Positions 1-9,275 of a DNA stretch of 64,000 bases are shown piece by piece (position 1 is the stretch's first letter; each line of letters opens with the position of its first letter). The position numbers and the translations under genes are program-made. The DNA is from Diphasiastrum complanatum (lineage: Eukaryota > Streptophyta > Lycopodiopsida > Lycopodiales > Lycopodiaceae). Under the pieces are notes generated by a model. That model was not told the origin of the DNA. It made no database searches and saw only the letters and a program-made list of their open reading frames with translations. The stretch covers positions 1,414,365 to 1,478,364 of the forward strand of contig CM055103.1 of NCBI GenBank assembly GCA_029204225.1, written 5' to 3'.

Positions 1-429
1 CAAATTAATGGAATCTTAGCCAAAGTGGATATGGATAAGCACTATGACCTGTCTCACACGTGCTGAAAGTGTCTTAGAGAGAGAGTATGATGATTTTTGT
101 ATTTAATCCATGATGGATCCACTTTGAGAAATCAATGAGGCAAGATCTTGGTTTTGGAGGCATATCTTGAGTATTCTCATATTTGTGTTGTGATTTTATG
201 GTTCTATTGCTTTCTAACACTTGTGTACTTCACTCTCTGCTGTAATTACGTACAGGTACTGTTCTTCACACGTGTGAAGGCAGTAGGTCTCAAGTTTAAT
301 CATTTGCTTGTTGTTCTTGCTAGATTTTTGATGGGAAATTGATCTAATTCTAGATCTAATCATTGGTTGATTAGTAGACCATGTAATCTAGCTTCCAACA
401 CCTCTTGAGGATCTGATCTAGATCCATTC
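1..429. other. Unassigned sequence at window start
   Basis: No coding region is recognised here. The 64-codon plus-strand frame at 148-342 has no family motif. The stretch contains a perfect 16-bp palindrome, CTTCACACGTGTGAAG, at 264-279. That G-box type motif also lies near the ends of several LTRs in this window, so this may be LTR or leader DNA of a copia element whose other parts lie outside. No LTR boundary or primer site is visible. Confidence 0.4.
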
Positions 430-933
430 TTGGTCTTTATTTCTCTGAAATTTCACAGATCATCCAACAAGCCATTAAGTATAACCTGAACAAGTTCTCT
501 CCTTAATGTTTTCATCAATACATGCTAACTCATCATTGAATGCTTTAACCCTCAAAACAAAATCATGAGTAATCTCTTCTTTCTTTTGCAAACTTTGAAA
601 GATTTGCCTTCTAAGAGTAACCACTCTTGATGTATACTTGGATTCATGCAGCTTCTTCAAAGATTCCCAAGCCTCCAAAGATGATGTGCACTTACCAATC
701 TCTTTGAGACGTTCATTGGTAACATTCATCTTAATCATGTGTAGAGCTTTCTTTTCTCTCTTGTCATACCTCACTTGATCTTGAGGTGCTTGAGGCCTCT
801 CCTCCACACCTGCAACAATCTCCAAAACATCATTCATCTCAAGAAGTGATTCCATGCCCACTTTCCACAATGAATAGTTACTTGAGGTAAGCCTATCATT
901 GCCTTCCAACATGAATCCACCACTTGTAGCCAT
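430..933 (-). pseudogene. Ty1/copia gag remnant (copia-1)
   Basis: Minus-strand gag start, read from the ATG at 933-931. The N-terminus has the copia gag signature LTSSNYSLWKVGMESLL, followed by the conserved helical stretch ALHMIKMNVTNERLKEIGKC, matching the other copia gags in this window. Near 490-475 the frame shifts inside what should be ELVQVILNGL. The next bases still resemble gag (LNGL, then the bases around the usual ISEESRQ segment) with internal deletions, so the reading decays before 430. The zinc knuckle and all of pol are missing. A leader, a degenerate primer site and an LTR lie in the expected order at higher coordinates, which makes this the 5' part of a truncated element. 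Gag would form the virus-like particle; this copy cannot. Confidence 0.8.
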
Positions 934-975
934 GTTGCAATGACCTGATCGTAGCCATGTTGCAATGACCTGATC
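926..975. repeat. Exact 25-bp tandem duplication at a gag start codon
   Basis: Positions 926-950 and 951-975 are identical. The repeat unit contains the gag start codon on the minus strand, so the duplication supplies a second upstream in-frame start and lengthens the minus-strand frame to about 1002. Confidence 0.95.
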
Positions 976-1543
976 TTCTTCTTTCAACCTATTCCAATGC
1001 ACAAAGCACTCTCTTGAATGTCAACAAATGAACTCAAGAAGAAATCACAAAGATATGGAACCTCTCAATCTCTTCTAGCACTTCTAACTAGAAAATCACA
1101 TAGAATAGTGAAATCTTGATCAACCTATGATCTATCCTCAATCTAATGATTCTTTCCACTTACTAAGATTGAAACACATTCAAATGAAGTTCAGTAACCT
1201 CATAAACTAGAGATCCAATCAAAATTAGGGTTTTGACAAAATCACAAAAAATTGAATATCTCAAATTCTATATGCAATTTCTAAAAACTTGATATATCAT
1301 CGTGTAGCCTTCAATGAGACCTTCCTAATGCACCAAAAATCGTCTAATTCTAGTAAACCAAGTGTGAAATCAGAATTTATCAAGTATATATCCCTACATT
1401 GAGTTTTGACTACAAAAGATCAATTCTACATATGCAAAAATGCTGATTTTTGGGTAGAAATCAATCTAGCATGCTCTAGCATTCGTAACTCCTCCAAATC
1501 CCTGCTAAAGATGGCGGATCCATTCATAACCTAAAACACACTA
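934..1543 (-). other. 5' leader of the copia-1 fragment
   Basis: Non-coding stretch between the gag start and the primer site. I see no open frame of note on either strand. The position between LTR/primer site and gag fits the untranslated leader of a copia element. Confidence 0.6.
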
Positions 1544-1555
1544 TTTGTGATACCA
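1544..1555 (-). other. Degenerate tRNA-iMet primer binding site
   Basis: Read on the minus strand, the bases next to the LTR begin TGGTATCA, then diverge (CAAA) from the usual TGGTATCAGAGC complementary to the 3' end of initiator tRNA-Met. The placement, directly inside the LTR end at 1556, supports the call despite the mutated 3' half. Confidence 0.65.
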
Positions 1556-2068
1556 TGTGAAGGATTTCAGATCATTCAAGATCCAATCCATGTCCTTGAT
1601 CTTTGGTTACAATAAGGAGCAAGCCAACAATCCTGCCAATGTAGAAAAATCAGCATCTACATACAAAATGAGATGCAAACTCTAAGAGATACTGATCAAA
1701 TAGTTGTTGTCTGTACAATTATAGTACCCTACCGTATTTTGCACGTGTGGATCCAAAAATAGCAATAAATGATCATTCTACACATAAGATTGCAAGATAA
1801 CATCATGAATGAGTAGTAGGACCCAAAGATAGCCATCTATGATGATGAAATAAGAGAGAGAATAGAGAAGATGTGTCTCTCCATGAGTTAATTCTTTTAT
1901 AGTAGGTCCAAACCCTATTCGGTCACTTTTTCACACTTTCAAGAAATGTTTATTGAATGTATTTTAAACTAATATAACTTCAAAAAGTTTATCCCTAAGT
2001 CTAAAATGAGATTTAGCCTAAATTGATAATTTACCAAAATATGACTAAACTTGTTGAAGTCCCTCACG
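1556..2068 (-). repeat. LTR of truncated copia-1 element
   Basis: About 513 bp beginning TGTGAAGGATTTC on the plus strand and ending GAAGTCCCTCACG, an imperfect inverted pair. It is recognisably related over its length to the LTR at 40181-40675: both share the blocks around 'tctctccatgagtta', 'cttttatag' and 'caaaccctatt'. It serves as the 5' LTR of the gag remnant at 430-933. The second LTR is not in the window. The right edge abuts an unrelated copia pol fragment. Confidence 0.75.
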
Positions 2069-2460
2069 TAGAACAACAATAGATTTTCTAGACATTTTTG
2101 ATTTTTTAATTGAATCATAAGCAATATGTGATCATTTCAATGGACTCTATGCAAAGAGTAGATCATTTTTGCTTTTTATCTCATCTCCATCCAAGTTCAA
2201 ATAAGAAAGTTATGGCTAATCAAAGATTTTGATGATGTGGCATATCGCCATGAAAAAATGCTTCTTTAATAGATTGGGAAGCAACAATATACTTTTCTTC
2301 TGTAGATGAAACAGCAATAGAGGTTTGCTTACAACTGTTCCAAGAAATATGACCACCATTGAGGAAGAATGTTAATCCAGATGTGTATTTATGAATACAC
2401 ATGATGCTTCATACCTTTGTGAATGTATCCTTTAGGCCGTAGCATTTAGATGTCTTCTTC
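2069..2460 (-). pseudogene. Copia RT/RNase H remnant with internal deletion
   Basis: Minus-strand relic. The open part (2402-2220) carries the copia RNase H core TSGLTFFLNGGHISWNS followed by QTSIAVSSTEEKYIVASQS, where a normal copy has SLSSTEAEYIVA. Immediately upstream in the reading direction (about 2460-2400) lies a piece resembling the RT segment EEDIYM..PKGYI. The RT palm and connection region between them are therefore deleted and two distant pol segments are joined. The DNA from 2069 to 2219 shows no clear frame. This fragment looks closest to the copia-3 group and is probably unrelated to the LTR on its left. Confidence 0.65.
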
Positions 2461-2807
2461 AATGACTTTGAAACTTCTCCTAGGGCAAATCTCGATTGAT
2501 ATGCGCCCCTTGGAAACTCGTGTCATTTTCTCTTTAAAAGGGGGAGACGTAGGAAGAAAAGAGAGTTATCAAGGAGAAACATCTATTAGAGATTCCAGGA
2601 GGAATATACTATATAGATGACGAACTTGTTTCAAGAGTCAGAAACGATAAGATATTTTGATATTACAAAAATCTTTTTAAGATTATAGTAGATATCAGGC
2701 CCTCACCAAAATGTAGATTCTAGCTCGCCCTCTCAATACTAGTTTTTAGGACCAAAACTTGTCTAAAATGGATTTGCTTTTGATCAATGGCTTATGCTCT
2801 TGTACTT
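2403..2807 (-). other. Leader-like DNA of copia-4 element
   Basis: The stretch from about 2690 to 2760 matches 18724-18786, where the same block precedes another copia-4 LTR on the minus strand, so it is probably 5' leader. The rest (to about 2460) shows no gene. A purine-rich run, AAAAGGGGGAGACG, lies on the plus strand near 2536. Confidence 0.5.
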
Positions 2808-2820
2808 GGCTCTGATACCA
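2808..2820 (-). other. tRNA-iMet primer binding site (copia-4)
   Basis: The minus strand reads TGGTATCAGAGCC, the perfect 13-base complement of the 3' end of plant initiator tRNA-Met, directly abutting the LTR that starts at 2821. It would prime minus-strand cDNA synthesis. Confidence 0.85.
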
Positions 2821-3057
2821 TGTGAAAGTACTATACTTTAGGACCGTAAATGGATCTACAAAATATCCACAAGAGTGATTGGATGCTTGCTTAACAATCT
2901 ATCAAAAAACTAGAGACAAAAAAGTTGATCTAGATTGGCAAGAACAATCAATAGCATTAATGAATCACCAAATCCGACGTCACACATGTGTACTACAAGC
3001 TGTAGTATGGTCTGCAAGCTGAGAAACAAGTAGAAATTGATTTGGTTGCATTTGTAA
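2821..3057 (-). repeat. Partial copia-4 LTR
   Basis: Begins TGTGAAAGTACTATAC next to the primer site. It is closely similar to 18787-19036, including the block 'gattggatgcttgcttaac' and the end 'attgatttggttgcatttg'. Homology stops at 3057, where the AT-rich repeat R2 begins, so the outer part of the LTR is missing. Confidence 0.7.
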
Positions 3058-3450
3058 CATATTATATAAATATGTATAATACAACGTATTCTTATATGAA
3101 TTTGATTACTATATATTTTTCATTTGTCTTACTTATTAATGAGATTGTGACATTATTGTATCTCGGCGTCCATATCTTTAAACATAAATATATGATGCAT
3201 ATAAGAATAAATTGAAGAAGTTAAGAGTAACAATTAACATTAATGATTAAAGAAAATATAATATTAGCTATAAACAATTACTTAAACCATCGTCCACAAA
3301 TTTTGAAAATTGAAAGAAAATTAAAGGAGCGATTATATTCACATAACTTAACAAAAATCTTGAACATAGGAACTTCATTAGACAAAAATTGACATTCGAC
3401 TAGGAAGTTAGACAAATCGTCTTTAAAAAAATCCACAATCGCGAAGAATA
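3058..3450 (-). repeat. R2: AT-rich hAT-associated repeat, copy 1
   Basis: Matches 48605-49003 in the same orientation and part of 16380-16593 ('tttaaacataaatatatgat' and 'ttgaagaagttaagagtaac' are shared). At 48600-49003 the module lies just downstream of a hAT transposase relic, so this stretch is probably a hAT end or a non-autonomous derivative. No transposase is attached here. Confidence 0.6.
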
Positions 3451-4739
3451 ATAATTTGAGATTGAGACTCTATCACTCTCATACTTCTTACTGCACAAAG
3501 ACTGTAAGAGTCTCAACTCACATAATCCCACAAGAAGTGACATTTGAATTTATCAAAGAATAAAAAATTCTCAATCCTCTCAAGAATTCGTTGATATAAT
3601 GACATAAAACTACAAATACTGGGTCAGAGGAAGAAGCTCAACCCATGATCCAATCTCCCACTACATCCATGATGAGAGAATTACAACTATGCAAATGCAA
3701 GCATCCAAAGCATCAAATCTCACTGATAGTTTTCTTATGACATTCAATCCTTATGAGATTCAAAACATAGGATGAGTCCTTAGAATAGATTTCAAAATAT
3801 AGAATGAGGACATCTCAACTCATTTCTCCCTCTTGAAGATCTAAGCTCTCTCAAAAACTAGTAATCTCTCAAACTAGCAACTCAAAAAGTAGTAATCTCT
3901 CAAACTAGTAACTTTTTAAAAGAGGAAAAACTCTAAGCTTCTATAGGAGATGGGGAGGGCCTTGCCACTTTGGAATGAAGCCAAAGTGGTGGTAATCTCA
4001 TATTCATACCATAAAGATTTTTTAGCTCACCACCCATGTGCTTTTGTCATTTATCTTTTACTCCCATTTAAGTGTGCATGGAGGCCTTGCATCTTATTGG
4101 ACCATGTTTAGACTTTGCAATTTTGGAAGGTGGGGAAGGGTTGACTTGCTCATTTTGCCACTTCCTATTTTCTCTTTGAAAGGCAAGACCTCTTCACCAA
4201 AGTCAAGAGTCTTTAAGGTTGTGGTCTCCTCTCATATTTTATACAATGAAGGGGAGACTCTTCACTTTCTTTTCTATTTCTCTTTTCATTTTGTCAAGTT
4301 GAAATATCCTTTAGCACTTTCGGTGGGTCACACCCATTTAGGACTGTCCTTGTCTTTGGAGGGTTGCACCTTGTCTCTCAAGGTCCTAACCTTTGATCCC
4401 AGTATCACTTTGCTTGCCTAAACTGTTATTGCATCCCTTAGATCAGCTTTGTTGGCTTGTTAGTGATCTGCATAGGAATCTCTACTAAGGGGCTGATGTC
4501 GATTTTTTTCAAATTCTTTGGTCTCATATTTCTTTTTGGGCCTCAAAAAAATGGATGTCCTGCAAAATCTCAGACATCTTATTATATTAATAAAAACTCG
4601 AGGTTACGTAAATGAAATCAGACGTAATCAACCAAAATAAAACTTAATAGCCAATTCTAAGGCTACTTTTATTTAAAAACTCTGTAGTTATTTTGGACGA
4701 ACTGGGACTCCAAAATCTGTGCCGGTCACACTTTAATTT
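3451..4739. other. Unassigned stretch, no recognised gene
   Basis: The longest frame is a 127-codon plus-strand ORF at 4038-4421. It is rich in Leu, Ser and Phe, has no recognisable domain, and looks fortuitous. A short direct repeat built on 'agtaatctctcaaactag' occurs twice at about 3858-3910. The region may be LTR or degenerate transposon DNA; I cannot assign it. Confidence 0.35.
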
Positions 4740-5275
4740 AATCAACTTTTCCTAGAAACTATACAAGTTTTTGCATAAAACTTTGAAAATTAGCTCGCTT
4801 TTGTGTGTTAAAAAATCGGCTAACAAAGATCATCCAGATGCTATTCTAACTTTACAATTACAAGATCATTAGCAGTTCTTTAACTGATTAATTAGATGAG
4901 TAAATATTGGAACATGAAGATGTAGATAGTCTGTATTTGAAATCATGTGTAAATCAGCAGAGTACTTGAAATTGCATATATTGTAGTTACCTTCTTAGCC
5001 AAATTATCTTCTTCACTACTGATGTGGCTGCAATCTATTCGGATGCTTCGTGGCTTGGATGTACTTCAATACTCTTTGCAGAGCCTCTGAATGTTGTAAG
5101 GCTAGATTGCACATGTATTTAGACAATGTGCTTACCGTATATGCTAGATCAGGTCATGTGCAAATCATAGAATACATTTTAGATCCTATGACAGGCTGAC
5201 AAGGATATATCTGCACATTTCTTGCTGATCTGCTTCAGTTCTGGGGCAGACCCCTGACTTCTTCACTTTTCTAAC
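4740..5275 (-). pseudogene. Copia-3 3'-end relic: RT end fused to LTR
   Basis: Read on the minus strand, 5275-5060 matches the RT/RNase H connection DNA at 58240-58440 (a block around 'gaaatgtgcagatat' through 'gtacatccaagccacgaagc'). It then jumps to the RNase H piece 'ggctaagaaggtaactac' (58667) and then to LTR sequence resembling 59270-59340 and 19620-19740. Most of RNase H is therefore deleted. The LTR part (about 4960-4740) continues with the block seen at 19700-19740. The copy contains multiple stops and is non-functional. Confidence 0.6.
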
Positions 5276-5334
5276 ACAACATGCATGTTGATGGGATGGT
5301 ACACTATGAGCAACAAGTCAAAACCAGGCTATTT

Positions 5335-6560
5335 ACGTTAGCCCAATTATGCGAGACAAAGTGGAGGAGGTTTCATAGCTTGTGATCTGTTGCCAACTGA
5401 AGTTGCCTCAAGCTTGAAGGGAAAAAAAAAACTGGTTTGAGTTTAACGAATCAAATCAAAATTCCTACAGTGTTAAACAAAATACAAAAACCAAGAAATT
5501 GATTCAACAATTGCCAAAGTCTTTTTCAACAATGGTATCTCATTCAATGTTGCTAGAAGTCCAGAGTTCAAAGAATGTTTGCAGCTACATCATGGCTTTT
5601 ACTTTTCAATAAATAATATGTTGCGCATAGAACTTCTGCATATTACCAAAAGAATTGTGCAGCAAGAGATAGAAGGGTACCTAGAATCTTTCGGGATGCT
5701 CAAGGATTTCAGATGAATGTATTGATGATTCTAATTGACCAATTTTCAATTTTCTATCTCAGACATAAAATAGGAGGTCCACATTCCTAAGCTCGACACG
5801 AGTTGAAGTGAAGTTAATAAGTACATGGCAGAGGAGATTGAACAAGCAACCTTTGAAGCTGGAATAAATTTTTTTGTGAAAATTATATTCGATAGTGCTA
5901 GTAGCTACAGAAAGGCTGGAGAGCTACTCATGGCTAAATATCCTTCAATCTTTTGGGCTCCATGTGTTGCACGTTCTTTAAGTTTGTTATTGAAGGATAT
6001 TGGAAAGATAGCAGAGTTAAAAGATACAGTGGTTATAACAATAAAGATATTGAAATTGATGACCAGACGTCATACAACTCTTGTCATATTTTCAAAAGCA
6101 TCCTCCTCATAAAGGTTAGCTAAAGTGTACAAAAACAAGGTTTGGCACTCAATTCATTGCTATAGATCACTTTAATGGAAGCTCAACAAGCCCTACAGCA
6201 AACTACTATTGACTCATCTTGGAACAATTTTGTTTTAAGACTAAATTTAGAGCAACAAAGGTTAGCCCATGATGTGGAAGAAGATGGTTTGGGATCAACA
6301 TTATGGTGAGCACCTGAACAATTTGCCGAGATATGCAAGCCCATTATGGATGTCCTAAGAATTGTTGATGGAGAATCTGTAAGAGTGGGTAAACTATATC
6401 AAAGTGTGGAAAATATGATACAAAAGATCCAAGCAAACGAAGTATTATCTGAAAGCCAAGTTAGCAAAAGTTATGAGATTTTGTCATGAGAGATGAGAGA
6501 TGTTGCACTCTCTCCTCTTCATGCTACTGGTTTTTTATTGAACCGACAAGATGTAGATCA
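5335..6560 (+). pseudogene. hAT transposase relic (plus-strand copy)
   Basis: The best preserved part is the open frame at 5825-6112 (95 codons). It has the DUF659/hAT signature: FDSASSYRKAGELL, then YPSIFWAPCVA..L.L.LKDIGK. Upstream DNA from about 5335 matches the BED-to-DUF659 linker of the minus-strand copy at 50820-50380, with frameshifts and stops. Downstream DNA to 6560 matches 50040-49650 of that copy. The C-terminal dimerisation domain present in the other copy is absent; homology jumps directly to R2. hAT transposases cut and paste their element using an RNase H-like DDE fold; this one is dead. Boundaries are approximate, and no terminal inverted repeat or 8-bp target duplication was identified. 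Confidence 0.75.
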
Positions 6561-7153
6561 AGTTCTATTCTTACATGCGTCATATATTTATGTTTAAAGA
6601 TATGGACGCTAAGATATAATAATGTCACAATTTTTTAAATAAGTAAAGCTATTGAAAAAAATATAGTAATCAAATTTGTATAATAATATGTTGTTTTATT
6701 TATATGATATGCTAATTATAATATAAAATACATATTATATGCAACTATCATTCAAACTCTTTCCAAATGTGAGAATATATATATCCATGTGTTGAATAAA
6801 GCTTGTGTGGTTTAATTATAGACTATTGTTTAAATGATCTATGTGGATTATTGGGTGAATGAAATTAGTTAGCTCTAAATTAGTTGAATTCAAAGGTGAT
6901 GGTTGTAATTGATGGACTACTATACACATGTGGATTGAGTATGGGGCCGTGAATATTGATCTACCATAATCCAAGATGATTGTAGGATACTTGATACAAT
7001 TTCTGCAAATTATTATTATATAGGTGGATGAACTTGAATGCAGATGTTGGCTTGATAAATCTTTGGGACCAAGATCTTACATGTATTTGATCAAAGATGG
7101 TCCTGATTTCAATAAAATATGTAATTGTTTGCATAAAAGTCATATTCTCTCTC

Positions 7154-7156
<3 letters not shown>
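6561..7156 (+). repeat. R2 repeat, copy 2 (downstream of hAT)
   Basis: Reverse complement of about 48000-48760: the same order of blocks, including the terminal portion around 'ggaccaagatcttacatg' and 'tgtaattgtttgcataaaag'. It follows the hAT relic directly, in the same relation as in the minus-strand copy, so the module belongs to the hAT element or its 3' flank. Confidence 0.65.

Positions 7157-7205
<49 letters not shown>
7157..7205. repeat. (AT)n microsatellite
   Basis: About 49 bp of pure AT dinucleotide repeat. The paralogous position near 48020 lacks the run, so it expanded after the two copies separated. It produces spurious frames of alternating Tyr and Ile on both strands. Confidence 0.98.
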
Positions 7206-7208
<3 letters not shown>

Positions 7209-7261
7209 GCATCTCTACTTGGTTGATCTTGTACCATCAACACTTTCTCATCTTCTTGGAA

Positions 7262-7715
7262 ATTTCTGATAGAGTCAGAGCCTCCCTATTGGTGATGCTC
7301 CATCTTCTTCCTCGCTTTGTTGTGCTTGAGGATGTGACAGTCTTTGATGTCATGATTAGATCTTTTGAAATATCTGCAAAAGAGTGGTCTTGGATGGCTG
7401 TTGTTGTATGTGCTATTGTGTTGTTGTTGCGTGAATTTGGCTGCTCCGCCTTCTTCTTCTTGTCCTTGAAATTCTTCTTCTTGGACTACTGCTTATTAGA
7501 GTATGATGCCATTGACTTGGTACTCATTTTGGATAAGCTTTTTCTCCTGACATCAACTTATGGAGTGATAGCGCATGAGTACTGCTCAAAGGCAATACTA
7601 GGTTGTCGTAGGAGGATGGAAGACTGGCAAGAAGATACATCATTGAGTCTTCTTCTGAAATAGGGGAACCTATTGTAGCAAGCTGATTCAACAACTATTT
7701 AAACCAGTTTAGATA
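7262..7715 (-). pseudogene. Copia-3 gag fragment with damaged zinc knuckle
   Basis: Reverse-strand relic closely matching 45187-45640. It covers the C-terminal part of gag, with a segment resembling SLLQEEVRRK and a knuckle at 7378-7337 reading CRYFKRSNHDIKDC, in which the second zinc-binding Cys has become Phe. Frameshifts and stops occur throughout. The fragment is cut at 7715 by the LTR of the copia-2 element, whereas the matching fragment at 45640 continues into more gag. The plus-strand frame 7097-7663 is only its shadow. Confidence 0.7.
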
Positions 7716-8507
7716 TGTTAAAATTGGAAAAACAATCCATATTGATTTTTTGGCTTGCTACAAATGTTGTATCATGCAAGTATGTAGCTCATAAATGCAA
7801 AATGCCAAATTTGGCCTACATAGAGCTCGAGCTACACGGTTATGTAATGTCTAGATTGAAGAATACAACTTGCATATAGTTTGTAGACATAGAATTGGCA
7901 AAGTCATGCTTGTAGAAACTCGTGGCAATTCGCATGCATTAATTGTAAGTGATCCATAGTGACATGCAAGGCATGCTCAAAGTGTAATGGGCACATGCAT
8001 AATGATTTGTACTTTGTTAGTTAGAACTAGCACACTTGTAAAAAGTTGGTAGAATTTCATGCATGGCAATTGACAAATGTCACATAGACTCTAGATGTCA
8101 CTTTAGTTGTCATTTTGGAATGGATGGATGTGGTTCTACCTCGAGCTACCTCAAACTCCATAAATATGTGTAGCTCTCCTCACAATCAATGATGAAGAAC
8201 CAAAGTTTTATAGCTACCTCATGCCATTTTGGATCTAAACTATTTTGCTTGTTATCTCTCTATTTTCTCTCTCTAACTTGTGTTGAAGCTAATGCTAATA
8301 CACGGAAATCTTGTACTCTTACTCATTATTGATTAGTTGCTATCATATTCTGATGCTTAGCATGCTAGATTGTGGTTAAGCCATTTCTTTTGAACTAGAT
8401 CTTGCCAATCAATCTAGAATCAGGTTACTGTGCTAATCACAAAGCTTAATTAGATCCATCATACTTGTGGATATTTCCCACACGTGTGAATTTTGGAAAT
8501 TTTGTCA
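7716..8507 (+). repeat. 5' LTR of copia-2 element (792 bp)
   Basis: Starts TGTTAAAATTGG at the exact point where copia-3 gag homology stops, and ends GGAAATTTTGTCA immediately before a perfect primer site, so both ends are supported (TG...CA, imperfect inverted ends). Near the 3' end it has a CACACGTGTG palindrome at 8479-8488. The 3' LTR is missing because the element is truncated at about 12351. Confidence 0.8.
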
Positions 8508-8520
8508 TGGTATCAGAGCC
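8508..8520 (+). other. tRNA-iMet primer binding site
   Basis: TGGTATCAGAGCC, the perfect complement of the 3' end of initiator tRNA-Met, one base after the LTR terminus CA. It defines the plus orientation of the element. Confidence 0.92.
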
Positions 8521-9275
8521 AAATTAAGCTTTGCATGCTAACATCTCTAATTGTACAATAAATTGAGAGCTAAATCAAGCAAAAAGTAGTTTTGCACTTT
8601 TTCTCACCTTTCTCTGAAGTGTATTTGGATCAAATCAGATTGGAACTGAATTTTCAGGCCTGAAAAGTGGTAGTATGGAATTCTGGAATTTCGCACGTGT
8701 GAAAATCAGAGATTTTCAGTCCCTTTGTTCTCCTTGCTTATAGATCCAAAGATAGCAGTCTTATAGCTTAATGGAAAGCTTATGATCTGTACTTTTCATA
8801 AAAATTAAAACCAAATCAATCTAATGTGCCTAGCAAGAGCTATAAGCTCTTAAAGAGGATAGGGATAGGTCCAAAATACGAGTGACAACATTTTGATTTG
8901 ATTCAATCTTGCTTTGTTTTAAATCCATTGTTTTGAGCATCCTACACAAGAAACTGAAGATCAAGACTGAGTTTGAAGTAATAAACATCTTTTGAACCTT
9001 TTGAGAGTCAATTGTGTTTTCTTTTGAAGCATTTCACACGTGCCAAAAGTAGGATTCAAACTAGCCAAAGTGTCTCAATCCACTTTGTGTGTCTGATCTA
9101 GATAACTTGTTTTGTGGAATATTTGAGAGTCATCTCAAATACAGTTGCAAGTGTTTCACATAGGAACGTAGTACATCCTTGAAAATACCTATAGTGAAAG
9201 AGAGCAGCAACTTTAAGTCTAATTGGAACAAGCTCAAACATATCTCAGTCCAATAACTAAGAAGTCTTCATTAAA
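8521..9275 (+). other. 5' leader of the copia-2 element
   Basis: Non-coding DNA between primer site and gag ATG, weakly similar to the leader at 52750-53489 of the complete copia-2 copy. It contains two further G-box palindromes, around 8692-8704 and 9033-9042. No frame of interest. Confidence 0.7.

Noticed and set aside
4038-4421. 127-codon plus-strand ORF
   Set aside because: Low-complexity Leu/Ser/Phe composition, no domain, surrounded by non-coding repeat DNA; not called as a gene.
6961-7663. Frames with long Tyr-Ile runs on both strands
   Set aside because: They are translations of the AT microsatellite and antisense shadows of a copia-3 gag relic.
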